In this document: positions 1 through 11,241 of the stretch, one piece after another | How the letters are laid out: every line of letters starts with the position of its first letter | Position numbering within the stretch: the first letter of the stretch is position 1 | Source: Glutinoglossum americanum | Lineage: Eukaryota; Ascomycota; Geoglossomycetes; Geoglossales; Geoglossaceae | Reading direction: 5' to 3' | Length of the DNA stretch: 35,736 nt | Assembly (NCBI GenBank): GCA_020080175.1 | Contig: JAGHQL010000224.1 | Span: 1-35,736, forward strand | Program-made: the position numbers and the translations under genes | Notes under the pieces: generated by a model | Database searches by the model: none | Told to the model about the DNA's origin: nothing | The model's input: the letters and a program-made list of their open reading frames with translations, nothing else

Positions 1-515
1 TCAACGTCGACCTTGCCCGTCTCGAGCAGCAGCTTGACCACGGCCTCGTGCCCTCTCGTCGCCGCCAACAATAGTGGCGTCCGACCGCTGGTATCCCTCG
101 ACTCAACGTCGACCTTGCCCGTCTCGAGCAGCAGCTCGACCACGGCCTCGTGCCCTCCCGCCGCCGCCCACGATAGCGGCGTCAGACCGTAGGCATCCCT
201 CGACCCAACATCGACCTTGCCCGTCTCGAGCAGCAGCTTGACCACGGCCTCGTGCCCTCCCGCCGCCGCCAACGATAGCGGCGTCCGACCGCTACCATCC
301 CTCGACTCAACGCCGACCTTGCCCGTCTCGAGCAGCAGCTTGACCACGACCTCGTGCCCTCCCTCCGCCGCCAACGATAGCGGCGTCTGACCGCTACCAT
401 CCCTCGACTCAGCGCCGACCTTGCCCGTCTCGAGCAGCAGCTTGACCACGGCCTCGTGCCCTCTTGCCGCCGCCCACGATAGCGGCGTCAGACCGTAGGT
501 ATCCTTCGAGTCGAC
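1..515 (-). repeat. Near-identical 102-bp ankyrin-coding repeats
   Basis: Five head-to-tail units of 102 bp (34 residues) at the in-window end of the first NLR gene, preceded by one divergent unit. The shared segment ttgcccgtctcgagcagcag recurs every 102 bp near positions 13, 115, 217, 320 and 422. Coding-strand units read like TPLSxAAxGGHEAVVKLLLETGKV. The high identity between neighbours points to recent unit duplication or gene conversion, known for fungal NLR repeat domains. The array continues beyond base 1. Confidence 0.9.
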
Positions 516-2862
516 GTCGACCTCCGGACTCTCGAATAGTAATTTGATTATATCCATTAACCCAAAATAGGCGGCATAGTGTACACCCTGGAAATCCTTA
601 GGAAACTCCTGGCTATATTCACGCGGCCGCCATACTTTATGAGCAATAAATAAGGTTTGGCTTGCGCATGATACTTTGCGCTTGTCCAGTAGAAACTTTA
701 ATGCTAGATCATGGAGACTGCGTCCGGTCTCTTCACGGATATGATTCCCCATGTTTCGAGCGGCATAGTCAAGTAGTGTATTTTCCCTTAGTCGACATTC
801 GAATAGTTCATCGGTAGAGCAGTAGCCCTTACTAAACACATCAAGCGATAAATACTTGAGGCATGCTATTCCGATATCCAGTCGTGCATCCGGGAAATGT
901 TCTGCGCCGCTTCGTTCGAGGTATTCTTGAGTGGTTTTATGAACCAAGCCAACGACATTCGTTTTTTCGTCGATTTTTATCATCCCTGCACAGGCGTTGA
1001 CGACTACACTCTGGGGTGTCAAAATCTCCTCAGAAATAGATCGATCATCAGGTTCAAGGTCATCGACAGCTATGGCATGTAGGACTTCCTCGAGATGGAG
1101 AGGCCTAACAGCGTACACGATCCAAGATAAAGCCCGCATGGCAAGTATTCTAGTAGGCTGTTGCTTAATTCTCTCCATAGCTTCGTTATAATTATCATCG
1201 AGTGTCGCTGGCAACTCACGTAACGCCTTTTTAACAGCTCTAAGATTGGTCTTTGAAGCTAGAGAATCGACATAAAGTCTCGCGGCCAGAAACCTTTAGG
1301 TATATCAGTATTCTAAATAAGGGGAAGTACGAATGAGGCAGCACAGAACTTACATCCCCTCAGCTTTCGATACAACTTCTTGCAGAATATCGTTCTGGAG
1401 GTTGGAATCCTGTCGACAAAATCCAAATAAAAGATGTTTAGACTTGACTTGCGCTTGAACGTAGGCTTTGATGTCCGCCTCGCTAGCATGTATTTCGATG
1501 CGAGTCGATCCCGCTAAGATTCCTGCAAGGTCGTCGATATGCCTTGATGTATATAGCAGACGCAGATTGGAGACAGAGTCCTCCAACTTGGTAAGAAGGT
1601 CGTTCCAGATGATCTGCCCTTTCTTATCGATGCATTCATCTAATGCATCAATAACAACATACACCTCGGAGCATTCTTTGGTCAAAGATTGAAGCAACTC
1701 CAAATACTCCGCACAGGTAGGTGTTGTCCCCTTCCCGCGGTGCTTTTCATAAAGAGTGTGTACGTCCTTTGGAATGGCCTGCCTTCGCTCTACTAACTGC
1801 CGGACGATTGCGCCGATAAAGTATTCGATTCTTTGCAACAGATTCTCTTTGTGGTTGCAGTAGATGAACGCAAGCCCTATGCCTCGGACGGGCAAATCAT
1901 TTTCGAGAAATTCGACCACAGCCGACCTTAATGGTCAATCTCATTGCTCATGCTTGGTAATATGAAGATTCTACTTACGCGAGCACAGTCTTGCCAACAC
2001 CAGCTGACATCTGGTCAGTTTTTGATTGATACAGCTTTGGATTAGACTGATACAAGCATGACTCACGGCTTCCTAGGCACCAAACGGTCTCCTTGTTTCC
2101 CTTTGCCCACTCAAGAAAGTCCGGATGTTCAAGCAGCCATTGCCCAGTTCCAGTTTGTTTTTGATTGGACACATCCGCCTGCTTTAACCAGAAATTTACC
2201 GATGATAGCCAACCGAGTATGCTTTGAGTTTCTTTGTCTTAACTGCTCTTTAGCTATTTGTGTTGGAAGAAAGCCAAGGAATTATCTGGAATAACTAGTA
2301 CCTTCCTGCCAGCGTACAAGCAAACTGACTTCGCGGCGAATGTCTGAGATACCGCCGCTAGACATTCGAATTAGCTTAATCATTGCGAAACATCACTAAT
2401 AAGTCTTAGGTATACGAACACTTGTAGGACTTGTAAAGCTAAATCGAGGTTTGAACGAGCCTCAGAAACAACTCGTTGGATTTTGCTCAGCGTTTCTTCT
2501 CTAAACGGATACAACGCTCTCCGTACATGGCGTCGCATTGTGGATCGTGCACCTGGCTTAGGCGGTTCTGTGCCCTGTACTTTCCTCAATTCGCCCTTGA
2601 GCTTCTCTAAAGCCCCGTTGGTACGGTTAACATTTTTCTCCACGCTATCCTTTATACTCATGCCAAACCTGGCGGGTGGTTGGATAGTCTTCGATAGGAT
2701 TGTTAAAGTTCTCTGCAGGCTATCGAGCGATGCACACATATCTGAGATATCATTATCTTGGTCCTCCCAGGATTCATAGTACTTCAGAAGTCCCTGCGTT
2801 AACTGTATGCCGAGCGAAACAATGCCAACAACACTGCCCGCCACACCTAAAGCCTCAGCCAT
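1..2862 (-). CDS. NLR/STAND protein: fungal STAND N-terminal domain + NACHT + ankyrin repeats (3' end beyond window)
   Basis: Probable intracellular NLR-type receptor of the kind linked to fungal non-self recognition. My model, minus strand: exons 2862-2422, 2374-2302, 2231-2067, 2003-1979, 1926-1354, 1293-1 (open at the edge). All five introns (47-70 bp) are GT-AG and keep phase. Residues 1-147 start MAEALGVAGSVVGIVSLGIQ, typical of the fungal STAND N-terminal (Helo-like) domain. GTGQWLLEHPDFLEW precedes the P-loop GSPGVGKT (about 225-232), which is split by an intron. Walker B is VIDALDEC (about 326-333). AEGMFLAARLYVDSL (about 423 on), a winged-helix-like stretch and VHKTTQEYL follow, then six ankyrin units with TPLSWAA-type cores. 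No stop or frameshift was seen in 856 codons, so it looks intact. The shortest intron (2375-2421) could instead start at 2415. Confidence 0.88.
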
Positions 2863-3334
2863 AGTTGAACCCCCTCAGCAGAGATGCCAAAACGAGCAGA
2901 TAGGGAGGATGTAAAGAATAAGAGTTTTGCCAAGTGGATCTGAAGAATGCGGTCTCTCTTGGCAGGTCATAAGCGCGCGGGCAGCCCCTCCTTCGCTGGG
3001 CAGTTCGATGACTCATGCAGCCTTGACCGCGTCAGCGGTGCGGGCAACCAATTGGCAATGATGGCTGACTGATCTAACCCTCCTATTTTCTAATTCTCTT
3101 CTCCGTTGGTTGGGCCCTAGCAATAAAGGTATACTTAAAGGGCAGATATGTGCAAAATACCCAAGGCCTAGACGCGTAACCGTATTTGGGCTAGTTCAGC
3201 AGGTCACCTCGTTGACAACTGGCGGGGAAAGTTTTTAGGCAACGCCTAGGGCAGAAGCCGATTTCGCTAGTCTACCTCGAGTGGCTGATTCTCTACACTC
3301 TTCCAGTTATCGAGGTATACAGCACCCAGGCGCG
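2863..3334. other. Intergenic region upstream of the first NLR gene
   Basis: No ORF with recognisable coding content. It should contain the promoter of the minus-strand NLR gene that starts at 2862, but I see no motif I would call with confidence. Confidence 0.5.
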
Positions 3335-3435
3335 TCCGGTGGTTAGCGTGTTTTATTAACTTTCCCTTAAACAGCGAAAATACCAAAACTTCCTCTACAA
3401 AAGGCCGCGCAGACGTGGCTACGCTAACCACCGGA
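3335..3435. mobile_element. MITE-like element with 15-bp terminal inverted repeats
   Basis: The 15 bases tccggtggttagcgt at 3335-3349 are matched exactly, in inverted orientation, by acgctaaccaccgga at 3421-3435. They enclose about 71 bp with no coding potential, giving a 101-bp unit. This is the form of a short non-autonomous DNA transposon. I do not see a clear target-site duplication next to the ends (cgcg on the left, gttg on the right), so the boundaries and superfamily are open. A plain hairpin-forming sequence is the alternative. Confidence 0.5.
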
Positions 3436-3524
3436 GTTGACAGGGAGATGTAGGATGTCCTGTACGGGCTAGCGCTGCTCGAGCGCGCTAGCAGGGAGGG
3501 CGCTGACCCGCTCTGGCCACACCC

Positions 3525-3616
3525 TTGTCGAGATATACTACAGCCTTGTGAGGTGGCGAGACTCTTGTCAAGATATACTACGGTCGAGATATACGGAAGG
3601 GGTCAAGATATACTGA
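3525..3616. repeat. Four spaced copies of a gtcRagatatac motif
   Basis: Variants of gtcgagatatact occur near 3528 (gtcgagatatacta), 3567 (gtcaagatatacta), 3583 (gtcgagatatacgg) and 3602 (gtcaagatatactga). The last is the left target-site copy of the LINE that follows; a fifth copy lies just after the LINE tail at 9174. The spacing is irregular (about 15-40 bp), so this is a motif cluster, not a strict tandem repeat. Confidence 0.7.
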
Positions 3617-3694
3617 GGATATTTATCTCGGACATTCTTTTTATAGAATCCTAGTCTCTCGCTTAGCTAGCCCCCGCTGCAGGGAGGCCCTGCA

Positions 3695-4942
3695 ATGGCT
3701 GCTTCGACGCCTGAACGCGTATCTTCAACACCACCTTCAACCCAACCAGCAGCACCATCGAAAGGCCGCCTAAGGAAGCCAAGTGCAAAGGTCATCGAGG
3801 CCCAACAGTCACTCAGAACACGAACAACAACTACACTAAGACCTACACTAAATGAACTGCCTTCCTTCGCTACAGAGAACGTCTCCAGCTCATTCGAAGA
3901 AACCATAGCATGGCAAAACACTATTATCACAGATCAGAACAGTATCATCGAGAGCATTAGAGCTGACTTAACAGAAATCAAACTGGAACAAAGAACCCTT
4001 AAGACTCAAAACACCAAACTCCAAGAAGAGATCCATGCTCTCTGAACACAACTTGACACCTTCTCAGTATCACCCCCATCAACTCAGACATGGGCCTCAA
4101 TTGCAGTCAGTGAACATCCAGCTGGATCAGGCACAAAGATCCCACAAACAATAGATACCAGGAAGGCAGACTATCGGCAACTTGTGGTTGACGTTAGCCG
4201 TATAAGAGAAACAACAATAGAAAGGGTAGCTAGTACAGAAATTGCTAAACAAGCTATCCAGCAGGGAATAGATGGGATTGAAAGGCTTACTGGGGCTGAG
4301 ATTAAGGACTTCCGTGTATGGCGAACGAATAACAGCGCAAGTGTGATTAAATTCTCAGTGGAAAAGAATAAGGAAGCAATATTCCGGCAGACAACCTCCG
4401 AGTGGCTAGAGCCACATATCCCGGGTGCGAGACTGGTTGGACCCAAGTGGTATGCCGTTAAGGCGGACTGGATTGAAGTCCTACTGGTAATGGATATAGA
4501 TAGCGGGAAAGTGAGCAAATCGGCAATGGAGTGCTTCGGGACAGAAAATGGAGTAGAGGTATGCACAATGCAGTGGCTGGGACAGCCAAGGCCTAGTGGA
4601 CAGCATGCATTAGTGGTAGTCAAGGTGGCAACAAAGGAGGATGCGGAGAAGCTGTTAAAGTCAGACAGTGTGACATTGGGTGGAGGAGGAATTATGATAT
4701 CACCATTTGAAGAGCGGCGTACACCGGTAGCGTGCTTCAGGTGTAGGAGGTTTGGACACCGAACCAGGGATTGCCTGAGACCAGAAACATGTGATATGTG
4801 TGGTCAAGAAGGTCATCTCCGATGCGAGACAATCAATCTACGATGCGTGAACTGCCAAGGCCCCCATCGAGCGTCAGACCGAGATTGCCCAGAATACAGA
4901 AGGGAGAAAGACAGAATCCTTATATGCCAAAGTCATGAATAG
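3695..4942 (+). pseudogene. LINE ORF1: coiled-coil and CCHC zinc-knuckle RNA-binding protein
   Basis: ORF1 proteins of Tad-type LINEs bind element RNA to form the transposition particle. The reading frame starts at ATG 3695, with a Ser/Thr/Pro-rich head, then a heptad-like coiled-coil region ending in TQNTKLQEEIHAL near 4043. The C-terminal part has Cys/His knuckles: CFRCRRFGHRTRDC, CDMCGQEGHLRC and CVNCQGPHRASDRDC (about 4735-4895). A TGA at 4043-4045 interrupts the frame; the downstream part stays in the same frame, and CGA to TGA is the simplest explanation. The stop TAG at 4940-4942 overlaps the ATG of ORF2. Confidence 0.88.
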
Positions 4943-7900
4943 AGAATTTAGAATTCTCCAGACGAATATGAAGAAGAGCAGGGAAGCACAGCATGCATTA
5001 TATAATGATATAGCACTTGAGAACTTTCATTTCATCTTAGGCCAGGAGTCTAACTGTTTCCTTATGGACAACCAGGTAGTGATGCTAGGTACCAACCCAC
5101 GGTGGATAAGATTTATCATGCAGGGCAGATGACGATTCAGGGCACCAGTTCGATCATGTATCTGGGTGGCAAGAGAGCTAGCAACTACACAACTGAATGT
5201 AGACTCAGCAGATATCACAGCGGTGATAGCACATATTAACGGAAAAAGACTAATGGTAGTGTCGGTATACATACCTGACCTATGCTCACGGAGAACTAAA
5301 GTGGAGAACTTGGAGGAACTAAGTAATAGAATGGAAGTAATCAGCAAGCTGATTCAGGAGGAAAAGTTACATGACCCACATACAGAGGTAATAGTTGCGG
5401 GTGACTTCAACAGACATAACCCATTGTGGGGAGGAGACCGTATCAATAGCACAGCAAGTCAAGAGGAGAGCGAGCCGATTATCGAGTTTATAGCTAGGTG
5501 GTCACTTCAATGTCTCCTGCCGGTAAGAGTAACAACGTTTGTCAGCAATGCAGGCCATACATCCACAATCGATCTGATCCTCACAATATCCGAGCTAACG
5601 AATGAGCTAGCGAGATGCTCTATCTGGGAGCAAGAGTACAGGTCCGACCACCGAGCAATAGAAACCCGCTTCTGGATAGGTATAGACAAGCAGGAGAGTC
5701 AAGAGAGACTACTGTTTAAGAATACACCATGGAATAAGATTAGAGAGGCAGTTGAACAAGAAAAAGAGAAAGGCTTTCTAACTCAAGATGTTAATGAGAT
5801 GGTAAACCAACTTACATCCTGAGTAAACAAGGCCCTCGAAACATACTGTCCAAGGGCCAAACTATCACCATACATGAAGAGGTGGTGGAATGAAGATCTT
5901 ACAATACTAAGAAAATCATACACATATTGGAGGAACCGAGCATGCGCAACACGACGACAGGGTAGAGAAGATGTGGAACTACGGAAAACAGCAACAAGAG
6001 TAAAAAGACTCTTCCACAGGACAATTAGACGACACAGAAAACAGCACTGGGAAGCATTCCTCGATGATAGCGACAATATATGGAAGGCCGCCAAGTACCT
6101 AGATCAGCAGTCGGACAACTCATCTGCAAGAGTGTCACCAATTAAGAAGGCCGGCATAGAGGGCGAAGTAGTTACAGAAAACTATGAAATTGGAAAAGAG
6201 CTACTACAGGCCTTCTTCTCAATACCACCACCATGCGAACAGAAAGATACCTTAACAGCATATGACCAGCTTGTATGGGAACCAATTACTAAACATGAAG
6301 TTAGGGCAGCAGTATTTAGGGCCAACCCTAATAAGGCTCCAGGAAGAAATGGTCTACCAGTAAGAGTATGGAGAGAATTATGGCCAGTGCTGAGCGATGA
6401 GATTATACTGCTTTTCACAAAGTCGCTGGAGACAGGCAAAGTGCCACAAGAGTGGAAAATTGCAAAAATTGTACCACTGCAGAAGCCAAAGCGGAAGGAC
6501 TATACCATTGTCAATAACTATAGACCGATCTCTCTCCTTCCGACACTGGGAAAGGCACTGGAGTCACTGGTGACCGAAAGGATTGCATATCTGATAGAGA
6601 AGTATAACCTCCTGCCTAAGACACACTTTGGAGCCCGAAAACAGAGGTCGACAATACAAGCACTATCATATCTCTGCGAGAGTATATTTAAAGCATGGAG
6701 AGGGAAGAAAACATTGTCATTAGTATCATTCGACGTCAAGGACGCATACAACAATGTAGCGACAGAGCCAGAAATTAAAAGGCTGAGGCAATGACAGATT
6801 CCCGAGAGGATTGTCCAGTGGGTACAGAACTTCTGTACAGACCGACAGGCATGTATCCTGGTCAATGGAGTTACGACAGATGTACAGGTACTTCCGCAAG
6901 CAGGCCTTCCACAAGGATCAGCACTAGCATCAATTCTCTTCCTGTTCTTTAATGCAGACCTGATACAGAATACACTAAAACATGGCGGTTCGATGGCATT
7001 TGTGGATGACTACTCTATATGGGTTGTAGGACCCTCGGCAGAAGAAAACACTCGAGCTATTCAGAATAAAGTTATACCAGTACTAGAGAAATGGGAGAGG
7101 ACTAGCGGAGCTCAGTTTGAAGCCACAAAGACAACTTTCATCCATCTTACACAATATAAAGCAGCAGGCAGAGATAGTACAATACCACTTCAATTCAAAG
7201 AGAAAGAAATCTCACCTACTGATAAGGTTAAGATTCTGGGAATAACACTTGACAAGGAGGTACGGTTCAAGACTCACCTAGCCGACAAGGCAGGTAAGGC
7301 TACCAAGGTGGCTCTAGCACTACGGAGAATGAAGGGACTACAATCTAAAGCAGTCAAGCAGCTAGCACAGAGTGCAGTACTACCAGTGGCAGACTATGCA
7401 TCCCCAGTATGGTATCCTATTGCAACATATGATATGAAACAGCTCCTTCTGCAGGCATAATGAATTACAGCACAGGCCGTGATAGGAGGATTTCGTACTG
7501 TCGCCTTATCTATAGCAGAAGTACAAGCAGGTTTACTTCCACTGGACCAGAGATTACAAAGACAAGCTATGTCTTTCTAGGTGTCTATCTACAAGCTAGA
7601 CCAATCACACCCTCATTGGATAATCAAACGGCAATGCTTATGTACAAAGCATAGATCACCTCTTATGAGAATTGCAGAGATGTGCAAAGATATTGAGGTA
7701 GATAAAATAATGGAGGTCAAAGCATATGCATGCCCGCTGTGGGTAGCTAGGCCAGAGGTTAAAATACTGGAGGATACAAAACAGGCCCAGGAGGTTATTG
7801 AAAGTTACAAGCCAGGACAAGTGGATATATATATGGATGCATCAGTACGGAGAGGTAAAGCAGGCATTGGAATATATGCTACACCGTCACAAGTGTATGT

Positions 7901-8837
7901 TTCAAGAGTAGTAGCAAGATCGGACCAGGCGGATATACACCTTGCAGAACTTCTGGCTATTAATGAAGTGGCTAACTGACTATGGGGTCCATCTTGCATG
8001 GCGTTTGACGATGACGGCTACCCAATACTAGCATCTAGTATTCGAATCTTCTCAGACTCACAGTCGGCACTGCAGTCAGTACAGAGTTGAAAGGCTAGTG
8101 CTTGTCAAGAGGTTATAACAGAGATTATAAGGAAGCTCCAGAGGACTAATGTCACACTATACTGGATTCTCGGACATGCAAAGATTGAGGGAAATGAGAG
8201 AGCAGATGAACTTGCAAAGGCAGCAACAAGAGAGGATAGAGAAGAGCCACCACAATACAATGGAATACCATGGTACCTTGTACAACTAGCACTAAAAAGA
8301 GTCAACACAATAGTGAAACCAGCCTGGCCTAGGAAGACAGAGACAGGCAAATTCACTAGGAAAATCGACGCAGCACTGCACTTAGGCAAGTCGGCAGAAT
8401 TGTACCAACAGCTAAACAGTATAGAGGCAGCTATCCTCACACAACTACGGACAGGCAAGACATTTCTTAAGGAGTATTTATACAAGATCAAGGCATCGGA
8501 AACAGCAGCTTGCGAATGTGGTTTTACAGAGTCAATAGCACACTTTTTCTTCTCATGCAGCAGGTGGATGCAGCAAAGAACCAGAATGAGGCAACAGCAT
8601 GGAAAGCGGTTTGGAGACCTATCATATGCACTAGGAGGCTACTTGAGCAGACAAGAAGGAGGCAAAAATATTGACGGACCAATAGAGTGTTGGAAATCAG
8701 ATATTAGTGCAGTTCGAGCTACAATCCAGTTTGCAACAGATACTGGACGCCTGCAAGCCAGCGATCAAGAAGCAGCAAACACAGAAAAAGACCTCAGAGA
8801 AAGAAGACAGTTACAGATCCCCTTACCTACCCCATAA
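4935..8837 (+). pseudogene. LINE ORF2: endonuclease, reverse transcriptase, RNase H polyprotein
   Basis: ORF2 nicks target DNA and copies element RNA. One frame of 1,301 codons from ATG 4935 to the stop at 8835. The AP-type endonuclease is marked by QTNMKKSREAQ, GQES, VVAGDFNRHNPLWGGD, STIDLI and SDHRAIE (4960-5670). The RT shows NNYRPISLLPTLGKALE, SFDVKDAYNNV, QAGLPQGSALASILF and FVDDYSIWV (6510-7025); the catalytic pair is the DD of FVDD. RNase H has MDAS, AELLAI, FSDSQSAL and GHAKIEGNERADE. A CECG...HFFFSC zinc motif ends the protein. Eight in-frame stops break it (5130, 5820, 6792, 7458, 7461, 7578, 7977, 8088), with no frameshift that I can find. Confidence 0.9.
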
Positions 8838-9173
8838 CCTACTCCATGCGCACCCTCACCCTGCGAGCCCTCACCCCGCCAGCCTCCACCAGTGCGCTGC
8901 CGATTAAGAAGCGCACAACACCGGAACTGCCCTGCGATTAGGAGACCTCAACAAGACCTCTGGTCTCGCCTCTCTACTCTACAGTATTATATTTCTTTTG
9001 TTAATTTCCTATGTTAAACATGGCGTTAGACAAAGGATAAGCAGGTCTCACAGTTGGCTTCTGAACTGGAGCAGATGCGGGTAGCAGAATGTATCTAGCC
9101 GGCGCAGAGTAACGGCCCATACCCTCAGGGTGCACGGCCATAATAGAACCTACATACATACATACATACATAC
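8838..9173 (+). repeat. LINE 3' UTR and (taca)n tail
   Basis: Non-coding 3' end of the LINE. It closes with a run of the tetranucleotide taca/cata from about 9151 to 9173 in place of a poly(A) tail. The segment ggcccataccctcagggtgc with a nearby cggccataata just before the tail is a conserved-looking 3' end, of the sort recognised by the element's own RT during target-primed reverse transcription. Confidence 0.75.
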
Positions 9174-9188
9174 GTCGAGATATACTGA

Positions 9189-11241
9189 ATTCAATGGGAG
9201 TGGGAGAAAATGGTTGATGAAAGACTGAGCTACATGTGGCGGAACCTGGACTCCGGAGAACGCTACGTGATTATGTTGTCCCGATCAGGAATGTGCCTTG
9301 GTTTGACGCTTAACTTAGCTCGGTAAGGTAGACGCCAAGGGATCTGCTTCCAGGGCGGGGTAAAATCTCAGCGGCGCGGTTAGAGGGAAAGCCGATTTTG
9401 CAAGCGGCTGCAGAACGGAAGAGGGTATTCCCAAAAAGTAAGGGTTGGGCTTGGGAAACTTCTCGAACATCTGTATTGCTTTTAGGTAGCGCAACTCTAG
9501 AGGCGCCAAAATGGGATCCTAGTTATATTTTTAGGAGAGCCATTGCTGGAGCTAGGGCCGTTTTTGGAAGGGGATGATGATACTGGAGGTCAAGAGCCAG
9601 TACTGAAGTTAGTGTCATTTTTGGAGGGACAGCCCAAGCCTTTTTCGATAAGAGCCAGAATGAGCTTCCTGAACTGTGATGGTTGGCCAAGGAGAAGTGT
9701 CAGTCAGCAAGTGGCGACCAGATATGGAGACCCAAAAGAATGCATGGTTTCAGGCCCGAAACAGCGCCCAGTCTCGATATAGTGCCTGTTCTCAAAGTGT
9801 TGTGATATGTCTGCCGCTGGTATTGCAGCATTGATGTGGTGGCATTGAGCATGAGGCGGGAACGGGGGCTGAGACCGTCACAGGTCTCATGGCTCGAATC
9901 CATGAAGATTCCGACCCCTATTCACTTCCTGAGCGATGCTGGCATCGCTGGCAGGAGGTCCATATGTAGGGCAGTGCCTCGTAGCCAGAATTAAGCAGGC
10001 CATTTGATATTCTCGTTTTCCTGTGCTATATACGCAGTTCTAGAATCACTCTACATCCTCGATCCGCTGCGTACTACAATCCAAGGGAGCCATTTTCGAA
10101 GGAGCTATTTTTGGGGGGGATATTTCCGGCATCTCCCCACCATCGTGCTCCGGCCGCCTTCGTGCTCCAGCCCCACCGTGATGGATCGTTTTCAAAGGGA
10201 GCCATTTCTGGCACCCCATTCATACTCCAAGGGCCCACGACCCCAGCATGCTCCAGCCCCAACGTGCTTGAATGGTGGCATCCTGTAATAAAAAATTCAA
10301 TTAGTATCTAAGTTCCAAGAACATTTGCGTAAAAGGAAGACTTACAACGTTATAATATATAGCACCGTTCTGAGCTTATGTATATGGACGGAGATTTGGA
10401 CCACCATATCTCCAACCGGCAGAGGCTTCACAACTTAGCCGCTCAGCTCTACGTTTGCCAACTGTCAGAAAACTTATCCAGATTCAAATCAAGCAAAGCC
10501 CATATGGTGCGTCGAATCCGGACGTCTCCCTGTGGTCGATAGAAGACCATTGGGCACATGCCGTTGTCAAGATCATTGCACTTTCCGATGTTGTCAATGA
10601 TTCTATTGCTGCCAAGTTCTCTGGTAAGTCAATCAAAACATTAACTGTGTCTGGAAAACCGCCATCTGGAGGAAGAAAAAAGACAGTCCATCTCGACAAG
10701 CTAAGACAAATCGCCATACTTCCAAACCCTCCATCATCCCTCAATTCATGCAGAATTCGGCCAATTAAGGTTCAACTTGTCTATTGGATGGTGAGGCTTC
10801 TCCAAACATCGCCGGAACCGATGCCACAGGTCAACACCCGCCTATAAAATTCTTTTGGAAGAACCGCGCTACAGTCCATAATACCAATACCAACGCCAGA
10901 GCCCCGCTTGCAACTCAAGACTTGACAAGCCCCACCTACTTCTCCGATGTCTGTCGACTTCGAGACCGAGTGCGATCGCAATGCAAGATGGAATCGCTCG
11001 AGATCATAGCCAGCTAACACATTGGAGAGTCGAATTCATGAAAAATGGGAACGAGCTTATGTGTGCACTGTTCGAATTCATTCGAAGAAAGGTCTAGTAA
11101 TGGAAGGTTCCAGAAGAGATTAGAGCTGGAACGAGCCCCCCTTAAATTTTTAGTTTCTGAAAATGACCATCAGCTACTTTCTGTGAACTGGCCTCCCCAT
11201 CTCACCTGATTAGCAGCTTGGCGATCTCGAGGTGCCCTCCC
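9189..11241. other. Gene-poor spacer between the LINE and the second NLR
   Basis: I find no gene here that I can defend. Plus-strand open frames at 10455-10847 and 10784-11017 have mixed composition but no motif that I recognise, no clear start context and no consistent intron linking them. A phrase like gagccatttttggagg recurs loosely near 9537, 10088, 10106 and 10197, hinting at old, decayed duplicated sequence. Bases 11203-11241 read in another frame like the remains of one more ankyrin unit of the neighbouring NLR. Confidence 0.4.

Larger units (their letters stand above)
3617..9173 (+). mobile_element. Tad1-like LINE (non-LTR retrotransposon), full length but decayed
   Basis: The element contains a short 5' UTR (3617-3694), a zinc-knuckle ORF1, an ORF2 with endonuclease, reverse transcriptase, RNase H and a C-terminal zinc motif, a ~0.3-kb 3' UTR and a simple-repeat (taca)n tail ending at 9173. 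It is flanked by a 15-bp target-site duplication: gtcaagatatactga at 3602-3616 and gtcgagatatactga at 9174-9188, one mismatch. The intact ends argue for a complete insertion, not a 5'-truncated copy. Domain order, including an RNase H after the RT, fits the fungal Tad1 clade. Both ORFs contain in-frame stops, so this copy should not encode working proteins. Confidence 0.93.

Noticed and set aside
3170-3300. Possible upstream promoter or second element left of the MITE.
   Set aside because: No inverted ends, repeat or motif that I could support.
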